A DNA stretch of 64,000 nucleotides from Pseudonocardia broussonetiae (GTDB lineage: Bacteria > Actinomycetota > Actinomycetes > Mycobacteriales > Pseudonocardiaceae), in contig NZ_CP053564.1 of assembly GCF_013155125.1 (NCBI RefSeq), forward strand, positions 6,269,501 to 6,333,500, given 5' to 3'. Made by a program: the position numbers and the translations under genes. Shown here piece by piece: positions 18,681 to 27,461 of the stretch (its first letter is position 1; the number at the start of each line of letters is the position of its first letter). The notes under the pieces are model-generated. The model saw only the letters and a program-made list of their open reading frames with translations. It was not told the origin of the DNA and ran no database searches.

Positions 18681-20921
18681 ATGACCGGACCGTCGCCGCC
18701 GCGTGCCGCCTGGCCGGCCGCCGCGTGGACCCGCTCCCCCCTCGTCGTGGGCGTCGCCGTGCTGGTGCTCGCCCTGGGCGCCGTGGTGCTGCGCCCCGAG
18801 GGCTCCGGGGTGGCGGCGTGGTGGCCCGCGGCGGGCGTCGCCGTCGCGGCGGCGGCCTGCACGACCGGCCGCCGGCGCGGGGCGGTGCTGATCGCCGTGG
18901 GCGCCGGGATCCTCGCGGCCAACCTCCTCGGGGGCCGGCCGGTCGCCCTCGCCGTGGCCTTCACCGCCGCCAACGTGGCCGAGGCGGCCCTGGCCGCGCG
19001 CCTGCTGTCCGCCGACGGCCACCCGGAGCTGCGCACGCTGCCGCAGCTGGCGCGCCTGCTCGGCGCCGCGGGCGCCGGAGCGCTGGTCGCCGGGACCCTC
19101 AGCGCCGCGGGCGTGGCGCTGCTGGCCGCCGGGGACCCCTGGGCGGCGGGGTCGGCGGCCGCGGCCGCGCACGGCGCCGCGATCGTCGTGCTGGTGCCGG
19201 CGGTGATGCACCTGCCCGATCGCGCCGCTCCCCCGCGCCGGTGGGAGGTCGCGGCGCTGTGGGCGCTGGTCGTCGCCGGGACCGTGGTGGTGTTCCTGCC
19301 CGGGCAGACGATGCCGCTCGGGTTCCTCGTCGTCGCCGCGCTCGCCGGCACCGGGCTGCGCCTGGGCGTGCGGGCCGCGTCGGCCCAGCTGGTGGCCGTC
19401 GGCGTGGTCGTCGGGGTGCTCAGCGCGCTGGGCGGCGGCCCGTTCGCCGCCGCGGGGCGGGCGCACGGGCCGGCCGTCACCGGCACCCTGGAGCAGCTCT
19501 ACCTCGGGTCGTGCGCGGTCGTCGTGCTGGCGCTGGCGATCTCGGTGGCCCAGCGGGAGGCCGCGCTGGTGCAGCTCGCCCGGCTGCGCCGGTTCGACCT
19601 GGCCGTCCTCGAGGTCGTCAACGCCGGGGTGCTCGCCTGCGACGCCGACGGCAACGTCCTGGTGCGCAACCGCGTGCACCGGCGCGCCACGGGCGTAGAC
19701 CGGACCGTCGACGACGCCGACGGGCACGTGCTCGCCACCGGCATCCGGGTCACGCAGGACGGGGTCGCGCTGCCGCCCTCGCGCACCCCGATGCAGCGGG
19801 CGCTGGCCGGGGAGGTGCTCACCGACGAGTCGCTGCGGATCGAGCCCGCGTCCGGGCCGGCCTCCGACGTCGTCGCGATGGCCGGGCCGATCCACGACCA
19901 CGACGGTTCGCTGCTCGGCGCCGTCGTCGCGTTCGCCGACGTCACCGCGGAGCGCGCCGTGCAGGCCCGGCTGCGGGAGAGCCTGGCGTTCCGCGAGGCC
20001 GTGCTGGCCGTCAGCCCGGACACGCTGTTCCTGTTCGACCCGCGCAGCCGCGAGACGCTGTGGCTGTCCCCGTCGGGCACCGGGTCGCCGGAGGACTCCC
20101 CCACGGACCTCGTCGCGCTCGGCGGCGAGCCGTGCCAGCAGCGGGTGCACCCCGCGGACGTCGCCCGCCTGGTCGCCGCCGACGAGGCCGCGCGCGGCCT
20201 CGCCGACGGGGCCGTGCTCAAGCTGCGCCTGCGCATCCGCGACTGGCAGGGCCGCTACCGCTGGGTGTCCCGGCGCGTCACGCCGTTCGACCGCGACGAG
20301 GCGGGTGAGGTCACGGCGCTGCTGGGCGTCGCCCGCGACATCACCGAGAACGTCGAGCTCGAGGAGCGCCTCGCCGCGGCGGCCCTGCACGACCCGCTCA
20401 CCGGGCTGCCCAACCGCCGCCTGCTCGCCGACCGGCTGGAGACCGCCCTGCACCGGGCGTCGCGCACCGGCAGCGAGGTGCCGGTGCTGTTCTGCGACCT
20501 CGACGGCTTCAAGGTCGTCAACGACACCGCGGGCCACGCCGTCGGCGACGCCCTGCTGCAGGCCACCGCCGCCCGCCTCAAGAAGGTCCTGCGGCCGCAG
20601 GACACCGTCGCGCGCGTCGGCGGCGACGAGTTCGTGGCCGTGCTCGACCCGGCGCTGCGGGCCGTCGACCCGGTCGACGCCCGCGCCGAGGTGCGCCGCC
20701 AGGCCCGGTCGGTGGCGCGGCGGATCGTCGTGGCGCTGGCCGAGCCGTTCGTCGTCGACGGGGTGCCGCACGCGATCACGGTGAGCATCGGCATCACGTT
20801 CGCCGTGGCCGGAGCCGAGCCCGAGCAGGCCCTGCGCGACGCCGACCGCGCGATGTACCAGGCCAAGCTGCTCGGCAAGGGCCGCCACCAGGAGCTCGAC
20901 GACGTCTCCGGGCAGGCCTGA
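18681..20921 (+). CDS. Membrane diguanylate cyclase (MASE1-like, PAS, GGDEF)
   Basis: A 746-residue protein. The first ~290 residues form about eight membrane helices of MASE1 type (WWPAAGVAVAAAA, LGGRPVALAVAF). Two PAS-like regions follow (about 300-425 and 435-570; the second ends VARDITENVELEERL, a PAC signature). The C-terminal GGDEF domain (DPLTGLPNRRLLADRL onward) has an intact GGDEF motif at about residues 647-651 and, five residues before it, RPQD, the RxxD inhibitory site. It should therefore make c-di-GMP and be product-inhibited. GGGGGA lies upstream of the ATG. No EAL domain is present. Confidence 0.9.
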   Translation: MTGPSPPRAAWPAAAWTRSPLVVGVAVLVLALGAVVLRPEGSGVAAWWPAAGVAVAAAACTTGRRRGAVLIAVGAGILAANLLGGRPVALAVAFTAANVAEAALAARLLSADGHPELRTLPQLARLLGAAGAGALVAGTLSAAGVALLAAGDPWAAGSAAAAAHGAAIVVLVPAVMHLPDRAAPPRRWEVAALWALVVAGTVVVFLPGQTMPLGFLVVAALAGTGLRLGVRAASAQLVAVGVVVGVLSALGGGPFAAAGRAHGPAVTGTLEQLYLGSCAVVVLALAISVAQREAALVQLARLRRFDLAVLEVVNAGVLACDADGNVLVRNRVHRRATGVDRTVDDADGHVLATGIRVTQDGVALPPSRTPMQRALAGEVLTDESLRIEPASGPASDVVAMAGPIHDHDGSLLGAVVAFADVTAERAVQARLRESLAFREAVLAVSPDTLFLFDPRSRETLWLSPSGTGSPEDSPTDLVALGGEPCQQRVHPADVARLVAADEAARGLADGAVLKLRLRIRDWQGRYRWVSRRVTPFDRDEAGEVTALLGVARDITENVELEERLAAAALHDPLTGLPNRRLLADRLETALHRASRTGSEVPVLFCDLDGFKVVNDTAGHAVGDALLQATAARLKKVLRPQDTVARVGGDEFVAVLDPALRAVDPVDARAEVRRQARSVARRIVVALAEPFVVDGVPHAITVSIGITFAVAGAEPEQALRDADRAMYQAKLLGKGRHQELDDVSGQA

Positions 20922-20944
20922 GGCCACCGCCCGGGGCGCCGCCG

Positions 20945-21718
20945 TCAGGAGGCGCGGGTGTCGGGCACCGTCGGCGGGGCGGGGCGCGGGACGTCGCCGA
21001 CGCCGTCGGCCGCGGCCGGCTCCGCCTTCTCGGCCAGCGCCTTCGCCGCGCGCTCCTTCACCGAGGCCGCGTACATGTCGACGTAGGTCTGCCCGGACAG
21101 CTCCATGAGCGCGTACATGATCTCGTCGGTCATCGAGCGCTCGATGAACCGGTCGCCCTCCATGCCGGCGTAGCGGCTGAAGTCGAGGGGCTCGCCCACG
21201 CGGATGTGCACCTTGCGCGGCCGCCACATGCGCGACCCGATCGGGTTGACCTTGTCGGTGCCGATCATGGCCACCGGGATGACGGGCACGCCCGCCTCCA
21301 GCGCCATCCGGGCGACACCGGTCTTGCCCTTGTAGAGGCGTCCGTCGGGCGAGCGGGTGCCCTCCGGGTAGATCCCCAGCAGCCGGCCCTCGCGCAGCAC
21401 CCGCACCGCGGTGTCCATGGCGTCGCGGGCGGCCGACCCGCCGGAGCGGTCGATCGGGATCTGGCCCACGCCGGTGAAGAACGCCTTCTGCATGCGGCCG
21501 ACCAGCCCCGGCTTGGTGAAGTACTCCGACTTCGCCGGGAACGTGATCCGCCGCGGCACCACCAGGGGCAGGACGAACGAGTCGACGACCGCGAGGTGGT
21601 TGCTCGCGAGGATGGCCCCGCCGCGGGCCGGGATGTGCTCGAGCCCCTCGATCGTGGGGCGGCAGAACAGCCGCAGCAGCGGACCGAGGAACACGAACTT
21701 GGACCACCAGTACAGCAC
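20945..21718 (-). CDS. 1-acylglycerol-3-phosphate O-acyltransferase (PlsC family)
   Basis: A 257-residue acyltransferase with catalytic His41-Asp46 in NHLAVVDS and the acceptor-binding YPEGTRSPDG; KSEYFTKPGL and GQIPIDRSGG complete the family blocks. It acylates lysophosphatidic acid or a related lipid in the inner leaflet; in the syntenic mycobacterial locus this is Rv2182c. One N-terminal hydrophobic segment (WSKFVFLGPLLRLF) anchors it. The C-terminal Ala/Glu/Pro tail is probably disordered. The GTG start follows AAGGGGG, and a TAGGCT box lies about 33 bp upstream. Confidence 0.9.
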   Translation of the reverse strand: MLYWWSKFVFLGPLLRLFCRPTIEGLEHIPARGGAILASNHLAVVDSFVLPLVVPRRITFPAKSEYFTKPGLVGRMQKAFFTGVGQIPIDRSGGSAARDAMDTAVRVLREGRLLGIYPEGTRSPDGRLYKGKTGVARMALEAGVPVIPVAMIGTDKVNPIGSRMWRPRKVHIRVGEPLDFSRYAGMEGDRFIERSMTDEIMYALMELSGQTYVDMYAASVKERAAKALAEKAEPAAADGVGDVPRPAPPTVPDTRAS

Positions 21719-21875
21719 CTGGGCGTGCCCCCTTCACCGCGACGGGCGTCAGCCTACGGACGGGCGGGGCGCGGCGACAACGGCGGTGGCCCGCATCGGT
21801 TCCCGCACCGCTGCGAGCGTGTCAGGATGGAGGCGGGCCGTCGCACGGCGGTCCGCGCGGTGGCGAGGAGATCAC

Positions 21876-22355
21876 GTGGGCGGCGATCCGGACGAGCGTC
21901 CGCACCCCGACGGCTGGGTCGACGACTTCGACGCCATCGTCGCGGGCTGGCGGCGCGAGGGCGCGGTCCCCGAGTGGCCCGACGAGGAGCCGCCCGCCGC
22001 CGTGCGGGAGCCGGGGTCGCCCGACGGACCGTCGTCGGACCTGCCGCCGCCCACCGCCCCCGAGCCGCCGCCGATCGTCGTCCGGCCGGGGCCGCGCACG
22101 GCCCCCGAGGACGACCACTTCGTGCCCCCGGAGCCGCCGCCGATCCCCCGCATCGGGCCGCCCGCGGCCGTCGGCCTGGTGCTGCTGGTGCTCGGGATCG
22201 TCCTGGTCACCGCGCCCGGCTGGGTCGGGGTGCCCGACACCTACGGCCTGCCGCTCGGGCTGCTCACCCTCGCGGCCGGCCTCGGCTGGCTGGTGCTGCG
22301 CCTGTGGCCCTCCCCGCCCGGCCCGGGGCAGGACGACGACGGGGCGATCCTGTAG
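21876..22355 (+). CDS. Hypothetical protein with Pro-rich N-terminus and two membrane helices
   Basis: A 159-residue protein I do not recognise at family level. The N-terminal ~45 residues are acidic with Trp pairs (WVDDFDAIVAGWRREG), residues 45-95 are Pro-rich and probably disordered (PPPTAPEPPPIVV), and two hydrophobic helices follow ([19 protein letters not shown] and LPLGLLTLAAGLGWLVLRLW). GAGGAG stands five bases before the GTG start. It occupies the place of Rv2183c beside the acyltransferase gene and converges on the MFS gene with a 5-bp gap. Confidence 0.65.
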   Translation: MGGDPDERPHPDGWVDDFDAIVAGWRREGAVPEWPDEEPPAAVREPGSPDGPSSDLPPPTAPEPPPIVVRPGPRTAPEDDHFVPPEPPPIPRIGPPAAVGLVLLVLGIVLVTAPGWVGVPDTYGLPLGLLTLAAGLGWLVLRLWPSPPGPGQDDDGAIL

Positions 22356-22360
22356 CCGTC

Positions 22361-23788
22361 TCAGACGGCGGCGGCCGCTGCCAGGTAGCGGGTCTCGGCC
22401 CGCTGCAGCAGCAGGACGACGACCGCGCCCACCACGCTCAGCACGATCCCGACGAGCACGGCCGTGTTCCACCCGGCCACGAGGCTCGCGGGGGTGCCGT
22501 CGGGGTGCACGGCCAGCGCCGTCACGACCGTGACGCCGAAGGCCGCGCCGATGTAGCGGCTGGAGTTGTTGAGGCCGCTGCCCGCGCCCGCGCTGGCGGC
22601 CGGGACGCTCGCCACGGCCTCACGGGCCAGCGTCGCGTTGACCACCCCGCTGCCGACGCCCGCCACGACCAGCCCCACGAGCACCTGCGCCAGCGGGGCG
22701 CCGGTGTCGAGCAGCGCCAGCGGCAGCAGGCCCAGCGCGATCGTCAGCAGGCCGGCGGCGAGGCGGGCCGCGCCGGGGACCCGCAGCGGGATCCGGCGGG
22801 CGAGCAGCGCGAACACGACGCTGAACCCCGACCAGCCGATGCCGATCACCGACGCCTGCACCGACGTGTAGGCCAGACCGCTCTCCAGCACCACGGCCAC
22901 GAACGACATCAGCGCGATGATCGCGGCGCCGGTGACGAACGCGGCGAACGTGGCGGAGACCAGCGCGGGCCGGCGGAACAGGGCGAGCTCCAGCATTGGC
23001 TCCCGCGCCCGCCGCTGGTGCACCAGGAACACCGCGAGGACGACCACCGCACCGGCGACGAGGCCGAGCGCGAGCGGGCCGGTCCAGCCGCGGCGGCCCT
23101 CGGTGAGCCCGGCGAGCAGGGCGCCGGTGCCGACGGCCAGCAGCAGCGCCCCGGTGACGTCGACCCGCCGGCCGCGCCCGGAGCGCGACTCGGTGAGCAG
23201 GCGCTGCCCGGCGACGGCCAGCAGCACCGACACCACCGCGACGACGACGAACGCGAAGCGCCAGTCCGCCACCGCGGCCAGCACCGCGCCGAGCGGCGGC
23301 CCGACGGCGGGGCCCGCACCCATGCACGCGCCCCAGATTCCCGTGGCGCGGGCGCGGTCGGGGCCGGGGAACGTGTGGCTGATCAGCGCCAGCCCGCAGG
23401 CGATCACCGCGGCGGAACCGATCCCCTCCAGCACCCGGCCGACGACGAACGTCCAGGCGTCGGGGGCGAGGGCGCAGGCGGCCGAGCCGGCCGCGAGCAG
23501 TGCTGCCCCGGCGACGAACACGCGCCGCCGCCCGACCTCGTCGCCGATGGCGCCGGAGGTGAGCAGCGCGACGGCCAGCCCGAGGCTCATCGAGCTCAGC
23601 ACCCAGGAGGTGCCGACCGGACCGGCGCCGAGGTCGCGCGCGACCGTCGGGATGATCGAGAACGGTGCGGTGAACGCCGTCATCGAGAGCAGGGTGCCGC
23701 CTGCGGTGATGGCGAGCGTGCCGCCGGGGCGCAGGCCGGCGGGCGGCCCGGGCGGGGTGCCGGTCGTGGTGCTGACCGTGCGGTCCAT
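22361..23788 (-). CDS. MFS drug/proton antiporter
   Basis: A 475-residue major facilitator of the EmrB/QacA (DHA2) kind. The motif A loop is GAIGDEVGRRRVFV between helices 2 and 3, and the antiporter motif C is seen in GIWGACMGAGPAVGPPLGA. About fourteen helices can be drawn. It likely exports a drug-like or toxic compound. It is divergent from an HxlR regulator gene with a palindromic operator between them, so induction by its substrate is probable. The ATG has GGGGGAG six bases upstream. Confidence 0.88.
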   Translation of the reverse strand: MDRTVSTTTGTPPGPPAGLRPGGTLAITAGGTLLSMTAFTAPFSIIPTVARDLGAGPVGTSWVLSSMSLGLAVALLTSGAIGDEVGRRRVFVAGAALLAAGSAACALAPDAWTFVVGRVLEGIGSAAVIACGLALISHTFPGPDRARATGIWGACMGAGPAVGPPLGAVLAAVADWRFAFVVVAVVSVLLAVAGQRLLTESRSGRGRRVDVTGALLLAVGTGALLAGLTEGRRGWTGPLALGLVAGAVVVLAVFLVHQRRAREPMLELALFRRPALVSATFAAFVTGAAIIALMSFVAVVLESGLAYTSVQASVIGIGWSGFSVVFALLARRIPLRVPGAARLAAGLLTIALGLLPLALLDTGAPLAQVLVGLVVAGVGSGVVNATLAREAVASVPAASAGAGSGLNNSSRYIGAAFGVTVVTALAVHPDGTPASLVAGWNTAVLVGIVLSVVGAVVVLLLQRAETRYLAAAAAV

Positions 23789-23834
23789 GCGCGTCTCCCC
23801 CGGGGTTCGTGGTGGCCCGGACCGTAGCACGCGC

Positions 23835-23851
23835 GGTTCGGTCACCGAACC
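23835..23851. promoter_or_regulatory. Palindromic operator of the MFS/HxlR divergon
   Basis: GGTTCGGTCACCGAACC has perfect 8-bp arms around one central base and lies between the two divergent start codons, next to the probable -10 box of the regulator gene. It is the likely HxlR binding site. Confidence 0.65.
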
Positions 23852-23870
23852 GATGTGCGATGATGGGCAC

Positions 23871-24389
23871 ATGGTGCTGCCACGGGACTACCAGGGTCAG
23901 CGGTGCTCGATCGCGCGGACGCTGGAGGTCGTCGGCGAGCGCTGGTCGCTGCTTGTCGTCCGCGACGCGTTCTTCGGGGTGCGCCGCTTCAGCGACTTCG
24001 CCCGCCACCTCGGCATCCCGCGCGCCGTGCTCACCGAGCGCCTCGACCGCCTGGTGGAGGAGGGCGTGCTGGAGCGCGTCCCGGGGCCGGGGCGGCGCTC
24101 GGAGTACGCGCTCACGCCCAAGGGCGTCGAGCTCTGGCCCGTGCTGCGCGCGATGGCCGCGTGGGGCGACGCGCACTACTCCCCGGCCGGGCCGCGCCGC
24201 GTCTCCACCCACGCCGGGTGCGGCGGCGCCGTCGACTCCGGGGGCGCCTGCGCGCGGTGCCGCCACCCCGTGCCGGTCACGGAGACGGTGACGACGCCGG
24301 GGCCGGGGTGGGAACCGCCGCCGCCCGGGGCCGACGCGGTGACCCGGGCGCTGACCGGGCCCCGCGCCCTGCTGGCGCCCCTGCCCTGA
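23871..24389 (+). CDS. HxlR family transcriptional regulator
   Basis: A 172-residue winged-helix regulator: CSIARTLEVVGERWSLLVVRDAF, then FSDFARHLGIPRAVLTERLDRL is the HTH, and YALTPKGVELWPVLRAMAAWGD is the wing and final helix. The C-terminal extension has four cysteines (THAGCGG, GGACARCRH) that could bind zinc, and a Pro-rich tail. ATG 23871 follows GATGAT by 6 nt, suggesting a leaderless start; an ATG at 23854 would add six residues. It probably represses the divergent MFS transporter. Confidence 0.88.
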   Translation: MVLPRDYQGQRCSIARTLEVVGERWSLLVVRDAFFGVRRFSDFARHLGIPRAVLTERLDRLVEEGVLERVPGPGRRSEYALTPKGVELWPVLRAMAAWGDAHYSPAGPRRVSTHAGCGGAVDSGGACARCRHPVPVTETVTTPGPGWEPPPPGADAVTRALTGPRALLAPLP

Positions 24390-24396
24390 GACCCGC

Positions 24397-25353
24397 TCAG
24401 CCGGCCTCGCGCGCCAGCCGCGCCGCGCCCACCACGGCGGCGTCCTCGCCGAGCTGCGCGGTGCGGATCCGGGCCAGCGGGCGCCGCCCGGCGCCGGTCA
24501 GGCGCGAGGCGTAGTGCTCGCGGGCGTCGTCGAGGAACAGCGGCGCCGACGCCGACACCCCGCCCCCGATGACGACGAGCTCCGGGTCGAACACGTCCGC
24601 GACCAGCGCGAGCCCCTCCCCCAGCCAGCGCGCGAGGTCGGCGACGGCCGCGCAGGCCAGCGGGTCGCCCTCCCTCGCCGCCGCGGCCACGCGGCGCCCG
24701 GTGACGCGCCCGGGGTCGTCGACGACGAGCCGGCGCAGCGCCGGTGAGAGCCCGGGGTCACGGGCGATCATCTCCACGGCGGTCGTGGCCAGCGCGGTGC
24801 CGCTGCAGTAGCGCTCCCAGCACCCCGACTTCCCGCACGCGCACGGGCGCCCGCCGGGCACGACCCGCAGGTGCCCCAGCTCGGGTGCCACGCCGTGCGC
24901 GCCGCGGAACAGCTTCCCCTCGACGAGCAGGGCCGCGCCGATCCCGGTGCCCAGCGCCACGAAGACCACCGTCGACGCCCCGGCGGCGGCGCCGAAGTGG
25001 CGCTCGGCGAGCGCGGCGGCGTTGGCGTCGTGCTCGACGACCACGGGCAGCCCGGTGCGCGCCGCGATGCGGTCGGCCACGGGGGCGTCGCGCCAGGACA
25101 GGTGCGGGGCGAACCGGACCCCGCGCAGGTCGGGGGTGATGAAGCCGGCCAGCGCCAGGCCGGCCGCGGCCACGCGGTGCCGCCCGGCCAGCTCGCCGAT
25201 CACCCGCGCGACCGTGGCCTCCAGCGCCGCCTCGCCGCGCGGCGTCGGGGCGCGGGCGGTGTCCAGGACGGCGCCCTCGCCGTCGACGACGCCGGCGCGC
25301 ACGCTGGTGCCGCCGACGTCGACCCCGACCGTCAGGGCCGTGCGCTTCAGCAC
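24397..25353 (-). CDS. ROK family glucokinase
   Basis: A 318-residue sugar kinase. The phosphate loop is VGVDVGGTSVRAGV (Asp12, Gly14-Gly15), the catalytic region is EHDANAAALAERHFG, and the ROK zinc signature is PELGHLRVVPGG followed by CACGKSGCWERYCSG. It likely phosphorylates glucose with ATP. The GTG start overlaps the stop of the preceding gene by 7 bp, so it is the third gene of the arsA operon. ROK glucokinase near a PlsC gene is a recurrent actinobacterial neighbourhood. Confidence 0.88.
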   Translation of the reverse strand: MLKRTALTVGVDVGGTSVRAGVVDGEGAVLDTARAPTPRGEAALEATVARVIGELAGRHRVAAAGLALAGFITPDLRGVRFAPHLSWRDAPVADRIAARTGLPVVVEHDANAAALAERHFGAAAGASTVVFVALGTGIGAALLVEGKLFRGAHGVAPELGHLRVVPGGRPCACGKSGCWERYCSGTALATTAVEMIARDPGLSPALRRLVVDDPGRVTGRRVAAAAREGDPLACAAVADLARWLGEGLALVADVFDPELVVIGGGVSASAPLFLDDAREHYASRLTGAGRRPLARIRTAQLGEDAAVVGAARLAREAG

Positions 25354-25748
25354 CGCCCGCCCCCGGCGCGGGCGGGCTCGCGGACCACGGGGATGCGCTG
25401 CACGCGGCGGGCGGGCTGCTCGGGAGACGGCGAGGGCGAGGGCCGCGCCGCCGGCGGGGGCGCCCCCGCGCCCTCGTGCAGCGCGGTCCGCAGGACGTCG
25501 AGCAACCCGGCGGCGTGGTCGGCGAGGCGGACCGCCAGCTCCGGGCGCTCGCCCCGCAGCAGTGCGACGACGGCGCAGACCGGGCACACGGAGCAGGTCG
25601 AGGGTCCGTTCGCCGGCGCCTCCCCCGACGCCCCGGCGTCGCGGGCCAGCCCGTCGAGCGCGGGGCCGAGCCGGTCCAGCAGGAGGACGGCGACGGCGCG
25701 CAGCTCGGCGCCCAGGCCCGCGTGGGGGCCGCAGCCGGGGGCCGTCAC
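25347..25748 (-). CDS. Hypothetical CxxCPxC protein in arsA operon
   Basis: A 133-residue protein I cannot name. A helical N-terminal half (GAELRAVAVLLLDRLGPALDGLA) leads into TCSVCPVCAVVALLRGERPE, a compact CxxCPxC motif that could bind a metal or heme or form a disulfide, then another helix (VRLADHAAGLLDVLRTAL) and a Pro/Ser-rich tail ending in Arg residues. It is coupled on both sides: GTGA overlap with arsA upstream and overlap with the ROK kinase downstream. A small partner of the ArsA-like ATPase is a reasonable guess, no more. Confidence 0.65.
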   Translation of the reverse strand: MTAPGCGPHAGLGAELRAVAVLLLDRLGPALDGLARDAGASGEAPANGPSTCSVCPVCAVVALLRGERPELAVRLADHAAGLLDVLRTALHEGAGAPPPAARPSPSPSPEQPARRVQRIPVVREPARAGGGRC

Positions 25749-26968
25749 CGGACCCACAACGCGGGATCGGGGCGGAACACCACGCACAGGTCGTCGCCGA
25801 CGAGCCGGGCGCCGACCACCTCGCAGCGCCGCAGCACCGACGGCAGCGCCACCATCCGCCGCGTACCACCCGCGCTGACGGCCAGGTCGTCGCCGACGCG
25901 GGCGAGGTCCAGCGGGCCGTCGGCGGCGCCGGGCAGGGCCAGGACCAGCTCGAACTCCGAGTCCTTCGACGTCCCGGTGCCCGCGGTGCGCCGCACCTCC
26001 AGCAGCGGCGGCGCCTGCGCGCCCGGGGCCGCGGGGTCGTCGTCGCCGTAGAGGCCGCGGGCGATCTCGCGCAGCGCGTCGGTGCCGGTGGGCTCGGCCG
26101 CGGTGTGGTCGGCCGTGCGCAGCGGCACCCCGAGCCCGGCGAGGTCGACCAGCACGGCCCGCTGCTCGGTGAACCGCTCGCGCAGCCACCGGGCGGCGGG
26201 GCCGCGCAGCGACGCCGGCGGGCCGGGGACGATCCGGTTGACCACGCAGTCGTCGACGCGCAGGCCGTGCAGGGCGAGCGCGGTGAGCGTGCGGCGGGTC
26301 TCCGCGGCGACGACCCGCTCCGGCGTGAGCACCAGCCGGATCGAGGTGCGGGTGTGGTCGCCGAGCAGCTCGCGCAGCCCGCCGAGGTCGTCGGCGAGCG
26401 CGTCGAGGGCGTCGATCGTCGCGTCCCACGCCGTCGCCGTCTCCCTGCCCCCCGCCGCCATGCCCGCGAGCATCCCCCGGACGGCCCGGCGGTGCGCGGG
26501 GAACAGCCGCTCGACGTAGCCCGACAGCGCCTCGGGCAGCCCGAGCAGCCGCAGCGTCTCCGCCGTCGGGCCGCAGTCGACGACGACGACCTCCCACGGC
26601 CCGCCCTCGGCGTAGCGGCGCACCTCGCCGAGCGCGAGCAGGTCCTCGACGCCGGGCAGCACCGTCAGCTCGTCGGCGACGAGCTCGTCGACGCCCGCCC
26701 CGGCCAGGATCGTGCGCAGGTGGCCCTGGAGCTGCGCCCAGGAGCGGTCGAGCAGCGCGTGGGTGTCGATGTGCGCAGCGTGCAGGCCCGGTTCGAGCTC
26801 CACGGGCCGGCCGTCGAGGTCGGCCTCGAGGGCGTCGCCGAGCGAGTGGGCGGGGTCGGTGGAGACGACCAGCGCGGGGCGGCCGGAGCGTGCGAGGTGC
26901 GTGGCCGTCGCCGCGGCGAGGGTGGTCTTGCCGACGCCACCCTTGCCGGTGAACAGGACGACGCGCAC
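25745..26968 (-). CDS. ArsA/GET3-like ATPase (Rv2184c-like)
   Basis: A 407-residue P-loop ATPase with Walker A GKGGVGKTT (residues 8-16), switch VVSTDPAHSLGDAL, and VVVDCGPTAETLRLLGLPE as Walker B. The C-terminal ~90 residues form a separate beta-rich domain (FELVLALPGAADGPLDLARVGDDLAV) resembling the alpha-crystallin-like domain of ArsA_HSP20 proteins. No arsenite pump gene is nearby, and the signature Cys residues of ArsA are not evident, so arsenic resistance should not be assumed. TACCCT lies 7 nt before the GTG start. Confidence 0.85.
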   Translation of the reverse strand: MRVVLFTGKGGVGKTTLAAATATHLARSGRPALVVSTDPAHSLGDALEADLDGRPVELEPGLHAAHIDTHALLDRSWAQLQGHLRTILAGAGVDELVADELTVLPGVEDLLALGEVRRYAEGGPWEVVVVDCGPTAETLRLLGLPEALSGYVERLFPAHRRAVRGMLAGMAAGGRETATAWDATIDALDALADDLGGLRELLGDHTRTSIRLVLTPERVVAAETRRTLTALALHGLRVDDCVVNRIVPGPPASLRGPAARWLRERFTEQRAVLVDLAGLGVPLRTADHTAAEPTGTDALREIARGLYGDDDPAAPGAQAPPLLEVRRTAGTGTSKDSEFELVLALPGAADGPLDLARVGDDLAVSAGGTRRMVALPSVLRRCEVVGARLVGDDLCVVFRPDPALWVR

Positions 26969-26975
26969 GGGCCGG

Positions 26976-26981
26976 AGGGTA
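26976..26981 (-). promoter_or_regulatory. -10 box of leaderless arsA-like operon
   Basis: TACCCT on the minus strand, 7 nt before the GTG codon. Confidence 0.6.
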
Positions 26982-26989
26982 TCCGGCCC

Positions 26990-27430
26990 TCAGCCCGCGC
27001 TCTCGACCCGCCGCTTCAGACCCTTGAGCGCCGTGTCGATGATCACCTTCTCGGCCTTGCGGCGGAGCATGCCGATCATCGGGATGTTGAGGTCGACGGC
27101 GAGCGAGTAGGTGACGGTGGTGGAGCCCTTCGCCTCGGTGAGCTCGTAGGAGCCGTCCTGCGCCTTCTGCATCTGGCCCTTGACCAGGGTCCAGCTCACC
27201 GAGCGGTCGTCGGGCGCCCACGAGTAGTCGAGCGTGTAGGAGTCCTTGATCGGGCCGGCGTCCATCGTGAACTTCACGCGGGCGGGGCGGCCGTCGGAGC
27301 CGGGCTCGAGGACCTCGACGCTCTTGACCTGCTCCGCCCACTCGGGGTACGCCTCGAAGTCGGCGATGACCGCCATCACCTGCTCCGCGGGGGCGGCGAT
27401 GTCGATCGACGATGTGGTCGCGTTGGCCAT
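26990..27430 (-). CDS. SRPBCC/START-like protein (TB16.3-like)
   Basis: A 146-residue polyketide-cyclase/START-fold protein: SSIDIAAPAEQVMAVIADFE opens the fold, YPEWAEQVKSVEVLEPG follows, and the long C-terminal helix is MLRRKAEKVIIDTALKGLKRR. The fold forms a hydrophobic pocket, so lipid or polyketide binding is likely, but the ligand is unknown. Synteny matches Rv2185c (TB16.3), upstream of the ArsA-like gene. The gap to that gene is 21 bp and contains the ArsA promoter, so the two may be both co-transcribed and separately expressed. Confidence 0.85.
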   Translation of the reverse strand: MANATTSSIDIAAPAEQVMAVIADFEAYPEWAEQVKSVEVLEPGSDGRPARVKFTMDAGPIKDSYTLDYSWAPDDRSVSWTLVKGQMQKAQDGSYELTEAKGSTTVTYSLAVDLNIPMIGMLRRKAEKVIIDTALKGLKRRVESAG

Positions 27431-27461
27431 GCGGGCAGGTTACCGGCCGGTTTCCGGCTGC

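Noticed and set aside
25745..26968. Arsenite resistance operon
   Set aside because: The ATPase is ArsA-like but lacks evident metalloid-binding Cys residues, and no arsB, arsC or arsR is present.
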